Under the pieces are notes generated by a model. It did no database searches, was not told the DNA's origin, and saw nothing but the letters and a program-made list of their open reading frames with translations. Position numbers and translations under genes: made by a program. This document shows positions 6,952 through 14,395 of a stretch of DNA of 32,092 nt, piece after piece. The first letter of the stretch is position 1. Each line of letters opens with the position of its first letter. Source of the stretch: Streptomyces kebangsaanensis (GTDB lineage Bacteria; Actinomycetota; Actinomycetes; Streptomycetales; Streptomycetaceae); assembly GCF_001906585.1 (NCBI RefSeq), contig NZ_JUJA01000102.1, forward strand, positions 1 to 32,092. Direction: 5' to 3'.

Positions 6952-7497
6952 TCACAGGAGGGCCTCGATCCGGTCGAGGTCGGCCGAGGGCAGGCTGACG
7001 AGCTCAAGGTCGTGTAGGAAGCGGCACCACACCGGCTCCAGGCCGGGTTCGCGCTCGAACTCCTCACGGTCCAGGTACACGTTGGCGTGCGCGGTGGTCC
7101 GCAGCGCGTGCTGCTGCAGCTGGGCCGGGTGGATCCACCGAGGGGCGCGGACCTCCCGGGGCGAGGGCCACAGCGACCCGGAAACCTCGGCCTGGAAGAT
7201 CCACCAGTGGTGGCCGACCGGACCGCTGGGCGTGCGGTGGCAGTGGTTGGGCCGCCACTGGTCCAGCAGCAGGTGCAGGTGGGTGACGGTAAGACCGACC
7301 TCTTCGGTGACTTCGTCGCGCGCGGCCTGCTCGGGGCCGCCATGCTCGTCGACGTGACCGGCGACCGGGGCGATTCCGGCCGGAGGAATCGCCCGCTCGA
7401 ACACCAGCAGGCCGCTCGGTGAGGAGATCAGTACCCCGACGCTTGCGTGGTCACAGAGGCGGGCCCCGCCGCCGGGAGCCGGGGCGGCCGGAGTCAT
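6952..7497 (-). CDS. Nudix-fold protein with an altered Nudix box
   Basis: This 181-aa protein has a recognisable but altered Nudix box, GHVDEHGGPEQAARDEVTEEVG. The first consensus Glu is Gly, and the R-E pair is D-E, while the E-E-x-G end is kept. Activity may be reduced or directed at an unusual substrate. The ATG at 7497 overlaps the stop of the methyltransferase gene (ATGA), making it the last gene of the deazaguanine-gene series. Being coupled to a methyltransferase and downstream of a nucleoside kinase, it may act on a modified nucleotide, which is inference. Confidence 0.85.
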   Translation of the reverse strand: MTPAAPAPGGGARLCDHASVGVLISSPSGLLVFERAIPPAGIAPVAGHVDEHGGPEQAARDEVTEEVGLTVTHLHLLLDQWRPNHCHRTPSGPVGHHWWIFQAEVSGSLWPSPREVRAPRWIHPAQLQQHALRTTAHANVYLDREEFEREPGLEPVWCRFLHDLELVSLPSADLDRIEALL

Positions 7498-8339
7498 GCG
7501 GCGGCCTTTGGCCGTTGGGCGACGACGACGAGCCAGCTCGTCACGGCCGGGGCATCGGGGGTGGTCATGGCGTAGGCGGTGTCGAGGATCTGCATCCGCT
7601 GGGCGTGGGTGAAGTCGCCTTCGGGCCGCGCGAAGACGGGGATGGACAGCCACGCCTTCTTCTCGGCCATGGTGCTGTGCTGGGCGGTGAGCTCTGTGCC
7701 GACGACCGTCAGTCCGGCTGCGGTCAGCTGCTCGGTGACTGTTTTCAGCGGCAGCTTCGGCGGCCTGTCCGCGTCGCGCGGCGGTGGGGTGTATCCGTGG
7801 GCCTCAGCGGCGACTTGGCGGATGAGGGCGTTCAGGGAAGGCCCGGTGCGGGTTGACAGTTCGTCGGGGTGCCGGACGCCGGCGAAGCCGCCGCCGATGT
7901 TGAAGACGAAGTGCCCGCCTGGGCGCAGGATGTGGGCGACGGCTGCGAACACTGCGGCGGTGTCGGTCTTCCAGATCGCGGAGTTGCACACTACGGCGTC
8001 GGCGCTGCTGGCGTGCAGGTGGTCGGCGAGCCGTTCGGCCGGGGAGGTGATCCAGGTCAGGCGGGCGTCGGTCAGGGTGCGGCGACCGACACGCTGCATC
8101 GCGGCGGCGTTGTCGACGGAGACGACCCGAGCGCAGGCCGGGATCAGGTCGAGGATCGCGCGGGCGGTCGCGCCGGCGCCGCCGCACAGGTCGACCACCA
8201 GGCTGGCGTTGGCCAGATGGCCTCGACGGGCAAGGTCGCGGCTGGTCGCGTCGTACATGGGATGGGCGCGGGTGAAGGCGTTGTATGCCTCGGCGTTGCT
8301 GTCCTCGTCCCAGCCGAGGATGGCGTCCTGGGGTGCCAT
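7494..8339 (-). CDS. Class I SAM-dependent methyltransferase
   Basis: This 281-aa protein has Rossmann-type SAM motifs: motif I VVDLCGGAGATAR (about 48-60), an acidic motif II VVSVDNAA (about 72-79), motif IV ADAVVCNSAIW (about 113-123) and the post-core LRPGGHFVFNIG (about 139-150). It looks like a small-molecule methyltransferase; the substrate is unknown. The C-terminus carries a second hydrophobic strand (SWLVVVAQRP). The ATG at 8339 has a GCGAGG-like site upstream. Its stop overlaps the downstream Nudix start, and 60 nt separate it from the DUF2797 gene upstream. Confidence 0.88.
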   Translation of the reverse strand: MAPQDAILGWDEDSNAEAYNAFTRAHPMYDATSRDLARRGHLANASLVVDLCGGAGATARAILDLIPACARVVSVDNAAAMQRVGRRTLTDARLTWITSPAERLADHLHASSADAVVCNSAIWKTDTAAVFAAVAHILRPGGHFVFNIGGGFAGVRHPDELSTRTGPSLNALIRQVAAEAHGYTPPPRDADRPPKLPLKTVTEQLTAAGLTVVGTELTAQHSTMAEKKAWLSIPVFARPEGDFTHAQRMQILDTAYAMTTPDAPAVTSWLVVVAQRPKAAA

Positions 8340-8399
8340 GTTGCTGTGGCCTCGCTTCTCAGAGCGGCCCGGCAGTGCAGGCCGGGTGTTCGGGCAGGG

Positions 8400-9329
8400 T
8401 CAAAAGAGCGCGGACTGTACGGCGGCGGGCGGTGAGGAGAACTGTGCGCCGAGGACGATGCGCCGGCCCTTGAGGGTGCCGAGGTCGAGCAGGTAGGGCA
8501 GTTGTTCACCGTCGCCGTCGAGGGTGGCGAGGACCTGGGAGCCGAGGCAGGAGAGCACCGTCAGTCCGTGCTCACCGGAGCGTGGGTCGTGCGGGTACAA
8601 GGCGCGCCCGGTCTCCGGCGTCCGCAGCAGTTCGCCTTCGCCGGGCGGCGTCCACGGCTCCGGTGTGGCCGGGACGTTCAGGCCGCTCAGGGCCGCGGTG
8701 GCGCGGTCGAGGTGCTGATGGTGGGCGGCGTCGGCCGGGGCGAGGTCGCGCAGCTCGGCCAGGGCCGTCAGCTTGGCCGCGGCTCGCACGGTCTGCGTGA
8801 GGCCGAGTTGGCGGGTGAGGGCATCCTCCAGGAACCGCACAGCGCGGCCGTCAGCACTCCGGGCGAGGTAGGTAGCGATCAGGGCACCCTGTTCGTCGAG
8901 GCGGGAGCGCTTACGGGGTTCGGCCGCGGTGCCGATCTTGGTGGTGCCGTCGGCGAACGTCGCCAGGTACAGCCAGTGCGGCTGGGCCATGTACGCCGCC
9001 AGGGAGTCGGGAACATGCCCGCCGGAGTGGAACCGGTGGGCGAAGCGGAAGTCGTCCCGCCCGGCGCAGGCCGGGCACTGTCCGCCGACCTCGGCCGGGG
9101 CCCGGTCAGGGCAGGCGACCGCCTCGACGCGGACGCGGTCGGCGAACCGGTACCTGCCGATGCACCACCGGCCGGTACCGCTCACCTGGTAACTCAGGCG
9201 CCTGCCCATGACCGGGGCGTAGACGAGCGGTCCGCCGGTCACGGGGGCGAGCAGAAGACGGGGGTCTGCGCTCGCCCAGGTGATGCCGTGACAGACGTAT
9301 GTCCCGCTGACGGGCAGGGCCTGGTCCAT
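8400..9329 (-). CDS. DUF2797 domain protein
   Basis: This 309-aa protein carries a central segment, HWLYLATFADGTTKIGTA followed by RSRLDEQGALIATYLARS and a downstream FLEDAL, that matches DUF2797. Its order (aromatic-tyrosine strand, K-[IV]-G, then R...QGA) recalls GIY-YIG folds. The N-terminal region has a cysteine cluster (C73 and CPAC at about 85-88) that could bind zinc. No biochemical role is established in my knowledge. The ATG at 9329 is preceded by AAGGAAC. It lies 36 nt after the kinase gene in the deazaguanine-gene series, so a role on nucleic acids or modified nucleotides is possible but speculative. Confidence 0.8.
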   Translation of the reverse strand: MDQALPVSGTYVCHGITWASADPRLLLAPVTGGPLVYAPVMGRRLSYQVSGTGRWCIGRYRFADRVRVEAVACPDRAPAEVGGQCPACAGRDDFRFAHRFHSGGHVPDSLAAYMAQPHWLYLATFADGTTKIGTAAEPRKRSRLDEQGALIATYLARSADGRAVRFLEDALTRQLGLTQTVRAAAKLTALAELRDLAPADAAHHQHLDRATAALSGLNVPATPEPWTPPGEGELLRTPETGRALYPHDPRSGEHGLTVLSCLGSQVLATLDGDGEQLPYLLDLGTLKGRRIVLGAQFSSPPAAVQSALF

Positions 9330-9365
9330 GGTGCGTTCCTTGTCGATCGGGGAGGGAGGGCCGGT

Positions 9366-10058
9366 TTAGACGGTCAGGCGCAGACGGTCGGCCAGGGCAG
9401 CGGCGGCGGCCTTGAAGACCTGGTCGCGGTCCAACTGGGCGACGTCCAGCGTCAGCCAGGCGCCGCGCTCCGCCTGTTCGCGCATCTGGTCCAGGACGGT
9501 GTCCTGGTAGCGGATGAAGTCCTCGTCACCGCCGCCGGCGTGGCCGGCCTCCAGGGAAGTGAACGAGCCTTTGCGGACGAGAGCCTCGCGAGCACCGATG
9601 TTCAGGAAGAACACCAGGTCCGGCTTTGTGAGATGCGCGAAGACCTGCTCGCACAGGCGGGGGGAGACCTCGGGGTTGACCGCGTACCGAGCGAGGATCT
9701 TGTGGTGCGCGTTGTCGAGGATCACGTCGGTTCCCGCGGCGAGGGCCGGCTGGATGACGAGCCGGTCCTGCAGGGTGTACCAGGAGGCCAGGGCAAGCAG
9801 CCAGTAGTGGTCGCCGCATGCCTGGGCGACGCCGGCGTCGCGCCGGTAGACCAGCTCGTTGAGGCGGTCGAGGTAGGCGGACAGCTCCGGGTCCCGGCGG
9901 ACGTCGGTGCTGTGCTTGCCGATGAGGACTGCCGTGTGGCCGGCGTCGTTGAGGGCCTGGTGCAGGCGGGCGGCGAGGGTGGACTTGCCGGCCCCGTCAC
10001 CACCGACGAAGGTGATCAGCTTCCCGGCTGCGGTGGTGGTCGGCGCGTTCGCCGTCAT
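9366..10058 (-). CDS. Thymidylate-kinase-like P-loop kinase
   Basis: This 230-aa protein begins with LITFVGGDGAGKSTLAARL (Walker A GGDGAGKST at 19-27), the start seen in dTMP kinases. A central ILDNAHHK replaces the usual DR[YF] motif, and an acidic lid region GGGDEDFIRYQD follows. It probably phosphorylates a nucleoside or nucleotide; the atypical DR site suggests a substrate other than dTMP. The ATG overlaps the stop of the phosphorylase-like gene (ATGA), tying it to the deazaguanine genes. A housekeeping dTMP kinase role is unlikely in this context. Confidence 0.85.
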   Translation of the reverse strand: MTANAPTTTAAGKLITFVGGDGAGKSTLAARLHQALNDAGHTAVLIGKHSTDVRRDPELSAYLDRLNELVYRRDAGVAQACGDHYWLLALASWYTLQDRLVIQPALAAGTDVILDNAHHKILARYAVNPEVSPRLCEQVFAHLTKPDLVFFLNIGAREALVRKGSFTSLEAGHAGGGDEDFIRYQDTVLDQMREQAERGAWLTLDVAQLDRDQVFKAAAAALADRLRLTV

Positions 10059-11134
10059 CGGGATTCTCCCAGGGGGTGGGTCGGGCTGGCGGTCAGGCGG
10101 CCGGTGATGATGGTGCGGATGCGGTCCACCAGGACGGCGCGCTGGCGCAGGACGTCGCTGTGACGCTCATTGGACAGGTCGGCGGGATAGTGCGTGGCGA
10201 GGTTGTTGGAAATGACTTGGAGGTAACCGAATCTGATCCCCGCCTGGCGCGCCGCCGCCCCCATGGGGCCGATCTCCGGGTCGACGAAGGCGTACGAGGC
10301 GGTGTGCTGGGCCAGCCAGTCGCGGTTCTCCAGCAGGATCGACGGGGAGGACACGTGCAGGCCGCTGCGCACCCCATCGTGGGCGGCGGCGTAGTCGCCG
10401 AAGAAGTCGTCCCAGCTCACCATCGCCCCGCGTACCAGGCTGGTGTTGCCGGTCGCCAGCCAGGCGTTCGGTTCGACGCCGGGGGTCAGCGAGCCGACCT
10501 TGCCGACGTAGACGACGTCGCCTGCGCCGAGTTCGGCAAGGCGCGTGACGACCCGTCCGGCCACGTCTCCCCAGATGCTGTGGAGGAACCCGAGGTAGAC
10601 CACGCGACGGCCGGCGACGTCGAGGCGCTGCCAGGCGTAGCCGGGTCCGCGGGTCCACACTCCGTTCTCGGGAGCGAGGTACTGAAGGCCCCAGCCGACG
10701 ATCACCAGGTCGCCGTCCAGTTCCAGGTCGAGCGCGTCGAGCGCCGTTCGGCACTCCTCCTGCTCGGGCGGCTGATAGGTGACGGTGCCGACGGGGCGGC
10801 CGGTCATGGCCAGATACGTGGCGATGATCAGGGCGTAGTGCTGGACGTAATCGGCTCCGGGGAACGCCTTGACGATGAGGTCACGGCCGTGGATCTCTGC
10901 GGTGGGCCGTTCGATGTTGAACAGCTTCCCGGTCTTCTCGTACCGGGAGACCACCGCCGTGCGGTCGTAGCCGCCGATGACGCGGATGCTGTCCCAGTCC
11001 TGGTCCTGGATGAGGTGGTGGACCTTGATCTCCAGGTAGCGCAGCAGCCTCGCGTGGGTCATAGTGTGCCCGGCCGGCTCGATCGGGGCGGCGCGCAGGA
11101 GTCCGGGGGTCCGGTCGGCGAGTAAGGGCGTCAT
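10055..11134 (-). CDS. Nucleoside-phosphorylase-like protein
   Basis: This 359-aa protein resembles the phosphorylase (PNP/UDP) superfamily in its C-terminal two thirds. It has a glycine strand DVVYVGKVGSLTPGV and ILLENRDWL. A substrate-site-like segment AFVDPEIGPMGAAARQAGIRFGYLQVISNN recalls the family's D/E-[MF]-E...R-x-[IV]-[ST]-D region. Family members exchange a base and a phosphate on ribose. The ATG at 11134 overlaps the stop of the TGT-like gene, and the stop overlaps the kinase start. I infer that it could join or release a deazaguanine base. The similarity is distant, and the N-terminal part (DQDWDSIRVIGGYDR) is unassigned. Confidence 0.6.
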   Translation of the reverse strand: MTPLLADRTPGLLRAAPIEPAGHTMTHARLLRYLEIKVHHLIQDQDWDSIRVIGGYDRTAVVSRYEKTGKLFNIERPTAEIHGRDLIVKAFPGADYVQHYALIIATYLAMTGRPVGTVTYQPPEQEECRTALDALDLELDGDLVIVGWGLQYLAPENGVWTRGPGYAWQRLDVAGRRVVYLGFLHSIWGDVAGRVVTRLAELGAGDVVYVGKVGSLTPGVEPNAWLATGNTSLVRGAMVSWDDFFGDYAAAHDGVRSGLHVSSPSILLENRDWLAQHTASYAFVDPEIGPMGAAARQAGIRFGYLQVISNNLATHYPADLSNERHSDVLRQRAVLVDRIRTIITGRLTASPTHPLGESR

Positions 11135-11958
11135 CGGTGCTCCTCGGCTATCGTCACGGTGCTGCCGGCCGCCGCGCGAACGACGGAGATGTTCTTCCGG
11201 ATGAGATCGAACCGGTCTTCGGGGATCGGGCCGAGCTTCTCGATGCGGGGCGTGGAGGGCTTCTCGTATGGCCCTTCGGGCAGCAGGGCGACGCCCATCG
11301 CGCCGAGGATGACCGGGGCTGCGCCGTCCACGGAGGAGATCCACTCGTGCTCGCGCTGCTCGATCAGCTCCAGGTGCCCGGTCCGGCCCAGACCGAGCAG
11401 CCGGTAGATGAGCAGATTGTCGACCAGGCCGCGATCCTGCAGGTAGGCGGTCGCCAACCAGCGGGTGCGGCACAGTTGCTCGTCGGGATCCGGTCGACGC
11501 GAGGCCGGCAGGGCGATGGCCCCGGCCCAGCCGCTGGTCACGAAGGCGTCGTAGGTGCGCAGCCACTCGTCGTCGTCAGCGGCGTGCAGGACCGCGCACA
11601 GCCGGAATGCGTCGCCGGACAGCTCCCGGATCTCTCGCGCGGCCTTCTCGCTCGCCTTCAAGGTCGCGGCCCCGTCCCGCATGACGTCCGGCAGGATGAT
11701 CTCCCTCGCGGATACCGCCAGCGCGGCTTCGACGAGGCTTTCCGCCGGCAGGGCGTAGCCGAGGTCGAAGAGCCCGTTGTCGATGATGATCTCGGCGCCG
11801 CGCTCGGCCTCGTGAGCGAAGAAGGCCCGGTAGCTCTCGTCGGACAGCACGTGTTGGGCGGCCACGTGGTGGACGCGGGCCGGCTCCTGGGCGACGAAGT
11901 TCTTCAGGTAGGCAGGCGGAGCGATGACGGAGAAGTCGATGCCCGCGGTGGTGATCAC
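11131..11958 (-). CDS. TGT/DpdA-like deazaguanine transglycosylase candidate
   Basis: This 275-aa protein shows TIM-barrel features like small phage tRNA-guanine/DNA-guanine transglycosylases. They are IIIDNGLFDLG (57-67), IILPDVMRD (87-95), a RLLGLG strand (186-191) and SSVDGAAPV (208-216), where D60 and D211 would be the catalytic aspartates. The zinc motif C-x-C-x2-C of bacterial TGT is not visible, as in DpdA-type enzymes. Such enzymes swap guanine in RNA or DNA for a 7-deazaguanine base. The GTG at 11958 overlaps the folE stop (GTGA), and its stop overlaps the next gene. Direct coupling to folE with queD and queE upstream supports the assignment, which rests on motif recall rather than an alignment. 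Confidence 0.6.
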   Translation of the reverse strand: MITTAGIDFSVIAPPAYLKNFVAQEPARVHHVAAQHVLSDESYRAFFAHEAERGAEIIIDNGLFDLGYALPAESLVEAALAVSAREIILPDVMRDGAATLKASEKAAREIRELSGDAFRLCAVLHAADDDEWLRTYDAFVTSGWAGAIALPASRRPDPDEQLCRTRWLATAYLQDRGLVDNLLIYRLLGLGRTGHLELIEQREHEWISSVDGAAPVILGAMGVALLPEGPYEKPSTPRIEKLGPIPEDRFDLIRKNISVVRAAAGSTVTIAEEHR

Positions 11959-12584
11959 GACGCCCCCCACAGGCCGGTGGTGAGGGTGAGGAACTGCTGG
12001 GAAAGGACGGGGTCGGTGCCGAAGCGCCCGCCCGAGTGCACCGTGGTGGTGCGAGCCTCCTCCATCCGTACGCCCCGCATGCTCATGCACAGGTGCACGC
12101 CGCGTACGGCGACGGCGATGTTCTCGTGTCCGATCACGCCGTTGAGGTATTCGGCGACCTGGCGGGTGAAGCGTTCCTGGACCTGCAGTCGGCTGGCGAA
12201 GTGCTGGGCGATCCGCCCGAACTTCGAAAGGCCCACCACCTCGCCATCCGGCACGTATCCAGCCGTGACCTGCAAGTTCATGGGCAGCATGTGGTGTTCG
12301 CAGAGCGACCACACGCTCATGCCGCCCACGATGACCAGCTGACCACCCAGCTGGGACTCGGTGAAGCAGGTGGCCGTTTCGGCGCCGTCCGGGGACAGGA
12401 AGGCTCTCCACCAGGCCGCGACGCGGTCCGGGGTGCCGGTCAGCCCATCGCGGGCGGGGTTCTCGCCCAGCTCGACCAAGAGCTGGTGGATCAGGCCGGC
12501 GACCCGGCCGGTGTCGATGACCGTAGCGGGCCCGGCGACGGCAGCGGTCGGCGCCGCCGCAGGGCTGGCGATAGAGGTCGTCAT
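11955..12584 (-). CDS. folE: GTP cyclohydrolase I
   Basis: This 209-aa protein is a standard-length GTP cyclohydrolase I. Zinc ligands are C95 and H98 in SLCEHH, and C166 in HLCMSMRG. TPDRVAAWW (51-59) and GYVPDGEVVGLSKFGRI (109-125) are family hallmarks. It makes dihydroneopterin triphosphate from GTP, the first step to folate and also to 7-deazaguanines. Placement next to queE and queD points to the deazaguanine use, making this a pathway-specific copy. The ATG at 12584 has a CGAGAG-type site. The stop overlaps the start of the transglycosylase-like gene. Confidence 0.95.
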   Translation of the reverse strand: MTTSIASPAAAPTAAVAGPATVIDTGRVAGLIHQLLVELGENPARDGLTGTPDRVAAWWRAFLSPDGAETATCFTESQLGGQLVIVGGMSVWSLCEHHMLPMNLQVTAGYVPDGEVVGLSKFGRIAQHFASRLQVQERFTRQVAEYLNGVIGHENIAVAVRGVHLCMSMRGVRMEEARTTTVHSGGRFGTDPVLSQQFLTLTTGLWGAS

Positions 12585-12640
12585 GGGCAGCTCTCGTTTC
12601 CGGGGACTGGAGAACGGATAGGGCGTGGAGTCGCGTGCGG

Positions 12641-13384
12641 TCAGCGGCCTCGGGCGTCCGCGAAGGCCAACACGTGAAGGCGCGTGGTGAAGTGCCAGTG
12701 CCGGGCCGCGACCCCGTCCGCGAGGACCCGGGTAGTCGCGGTGATCACCTCGGGGGTGGTGCCCTCCGGCATGACCCACACCGGCGCGAGCCGGTGGGCG
12801 TCGGCCAGCTCGGCGATCCGGTCGAGGTCGTCCACCGTGGAAGCGACGAACTTGAACGCCGCCCGCCCGGAGGCCACAAACGCCTCCAGCGCGGCTGGCA
12901 CGATGCTCTTGGTCTCCTTCACGCCGAAGCTGGCAAGCTTGGGCGAGACGTTGAACCGGACCCCGTCGGCCACCAGCTCGGGAGTGGGCGCGATGGTGCC
13001 GTTCGTCTCGCACTCGATCCGCTTGCCGGCTGCTATCAGTCCCCGGACGAGAGGCACCAGTCGCGCCTGCTGGATCAACGGCTCGCCGCCGGTGATCACG
13101 ACCAGCTCGACCGGTGAAGACGTGGCCCAGGCCACCAGGCCCGCGACGGATTGCCTCGTCGACTCCTCGTGCGGGTCGAACCGAGACCAGTCCCAGGTGT
13201 ACTTCGTGTCGCATCTCGTGCAAGTGAGGTTGCACCGGGACAGGCGGATGAACAGGGCCGGGTGTCCGCAGCTTGGGCCCTCGCCCTGAAACGTCGGCAC
13301 CTCGGTACCGAAGCACTCCGCGACGATCAGGGATTCGCCTTCGGCAACTTCCGGTTCGAGGTTGAGCCGCTTGGTTGTGGTCAT
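12641..13384 (-). CDS. queE: 7-carboxy-7-deazaguanine synthase (radical SAM)
   Basis: This 247-aa protein has the radical-SAM cluster site C51-x3-C55-x2-C58 (RCNLTCTRCDT), preceded by PTFQGEGPSCGHPALFIRLS and followed by ITGGEPL (about 97-103). These are QueE signatures. It converts 6-carboxytetrahydropterin to CDG using SAM and an Fe4S4 cluster. The ATG at 13384 overlaps the queD stop (ATGA). About 56 nt separate it from folE. Confidence 0.94.
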   Translation of the reverse strand: MTTTKRLNLEPEVAEGESLIVAECFGTEVPTFQGEGPSCGHPALFIRLSRCNLTCTRCDTKYTWDWSRFDPHEESTRQSVAGLVAWATSSPVELVVITGGEPLIQQARLVPLVRGLIAAGKRIECETNGTIAPTPELVADGVRFNVSPKLASFGVKETKSIVPAALEAFVASGRAAFKFVASTVDDLDRIAELADAHRLAPVWVMPEGTTPEVITATTRVLADGVAARHWHFTTRLHVLAFADARGR

Positions 13385-13791
13385 TGGCCCACCACATCGA
13401 AGCGGGCCCAGCTGCTTGCGGTCTCGCGGACCAGGACGGCGACAAGGCGGCCGGGGATCTCCGATTGGAGGTTCTGAACGAACCAGCCGGCCAGGAACTG
13501 GGCCAGGCGCTCCGAGGTGGGCTCGAAGGGCAGGATCTCGTGCAAGTTGTGGTGGTCGAGCTCGGTGTCCAGGAACGACTTGAACGGGGCGAGCGCACCG
13601 AAGTCCGTGACAAAGCCGGGATCCTCCAGCGCGGATGCAGTGAGGATGACCTCAACCTCGTAGCTGTGCCCGTGCTGGCGGGAGCACTTGTGCTCATGCG
13701 GCAGCCGGGGAAGCCGATGGCCAGCCTCGAAGGCGAACTTCTTACCGATGGTGAAAATGCCGGGCGGTAGTGGAACAGCAGTGAAGCCCAT
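13381..13791 (-). CDS. queD: 6-carboxytetrahydropterin synthase
   Basis: This 136-aa protein has all QueD/PTPS features: zinc histidines H25, H40 and H42 (FEAGHRL; QHGHSY), the catalytic cysteine in KCSRQHGH (C36), LDHHNL (78-83), PTSE (91-94) and a C-terminal RETASSWARF (E123). It converts dihydroneopterin triphosphate to 6-carboxytetrahydropterin. The ATG at 13791 has GGAG 8 nt upstream. It is followed with a 4-nt overlap by queE. Only 59 nt separate it from the DUF6082 gene upstream, so the transcript may begin further upstream. Confidence 0.95.
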   Translation of the reverse strand: MGFTAVPLPPGIFTIGKKFAFEAGHRLPRLPHEHKCSRQHGHSYEVEVILTASALEDPGFVTDFGALAPFKSFLDTELDHHNLHEILPFEPTSERLAQFLAGWFVQNLQSEIPGRLVAVLVRETASSWARFDVVGQ

Positions 13792-13850
13792 TCGATTTCT
13801 CCGAGAGGTGAGGGTGTGGCTGATTCGGGCGGGGTGGGGCAGCCGCCTCT

Positions 13851-14318
13851 TCAGGCGGCTACGGGCTGTGCCCCCAGGTGGTTCTTCGCGGCCTTGTCCA
13901 GCACCTTGGTGAAGTGCTCGGCGCGCTCATCGCCCTCGGCCTCCTGAGCGCGGAGGCCCCCGAAACGGGCCCAGTACCGCCGGCAGACGTCCCTCTCCAT
14001 CAGCTTCGAGGCGTAGAACGGCAGACGCCCCTCCCGGACGAAGCCGAGGCGGTCGCGCAGGCTGAGCATGCAGATGAGCTGGTTGGCCTTCAGCAGCTGC
14101 ATGTACTCCTCGACGTCCAGGTCCTCGGGCGTCCAGAGCTTGGCGAGGTCAGGGTTGGCGGACATCTGCGTCAGCCAGTCGAGTTGGTTGCGCGCAACGG
14201 TCGCCTCATTTCGTTCGGCCTGGTGCCGCGCGTCCTGCCTCAGCCGGGCGGCTCCGACCACGACGGTGGCGAGGGAAACCGCGGCGCCGGCAGCGAGGAC
14301 GGCGGTGGTGAGCTTCAT
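13851..14318 (-). CDS. DUF6082-type protein with N-terminal membrane segment
   Basis: This 155-aa protein starts with a hydrophobic stretch (TTAVLAAGAAVSLATVVVGAARL), probably one membrane helix or signal anchor. A helical cytosolic part follows (RNEATVARNQLDWLTQMSANPDLAKLW; YMQLLKANQLICMLSLRDRLG), as in Streptomyces DUF6082 proteins. The function is unknown. The ATG at 14318 overlaps the stop of a 26-aa ORF; AAAGGA lies about 11 nt upstream. It sits just upstream of queD on the same strand. Confidence 0.75.
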   Translation of the reverse strand: MKLTTAVLAAGAAVSLATVVVGAARLRQDARHQAERNEATVARNQLDWLTQMSANPDLAKLWTPEDLDVEEYMQLLKANQLICMLSLRDRLGFVREGRLPFYASKLMERDVCRRYWARFGGLRAQEAEGDERAEHFTKVLDKAAKNHLGAQPVAA

Positions 14319-14395
14319 GCTTTAACGGTCCTTTCACGCAAAGTGATCTGGGGCGAGGGCGGGTCTGTGGAAGCCTGCGGGGCTCGCTGCGTCAT
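14315..14395 (-). CDS. 26-aa coupling ORF between the DUF6624 and DUF6082 genes
   Basis: The ATG (14393-14395) overlaps the stop of the DUF6624 gene (ATGA) and the TGA overlaps the ATG of the DUF6082 gene (ATGA). It begins MTQRAPQASTDPPSPQITLR. No domain is recognised. Overlaps at both ends suggest it is translated, perhaps only to carry ribosomes between the two larger genes. The stretch would otherwise be a plain 73-nt intergenic gap. Confidence 0.4.
   Translation of the reverse strand: MTQRAPQASTDPPSPQITLRERTVKA

Noticed and set aside
6952..13791. A complete preQ0 or queuosine pathway
   Set aside because: No QueC, QueF, QueA or QueG-like protein is encoded in the window; only FolE, QueD and QueE are present.
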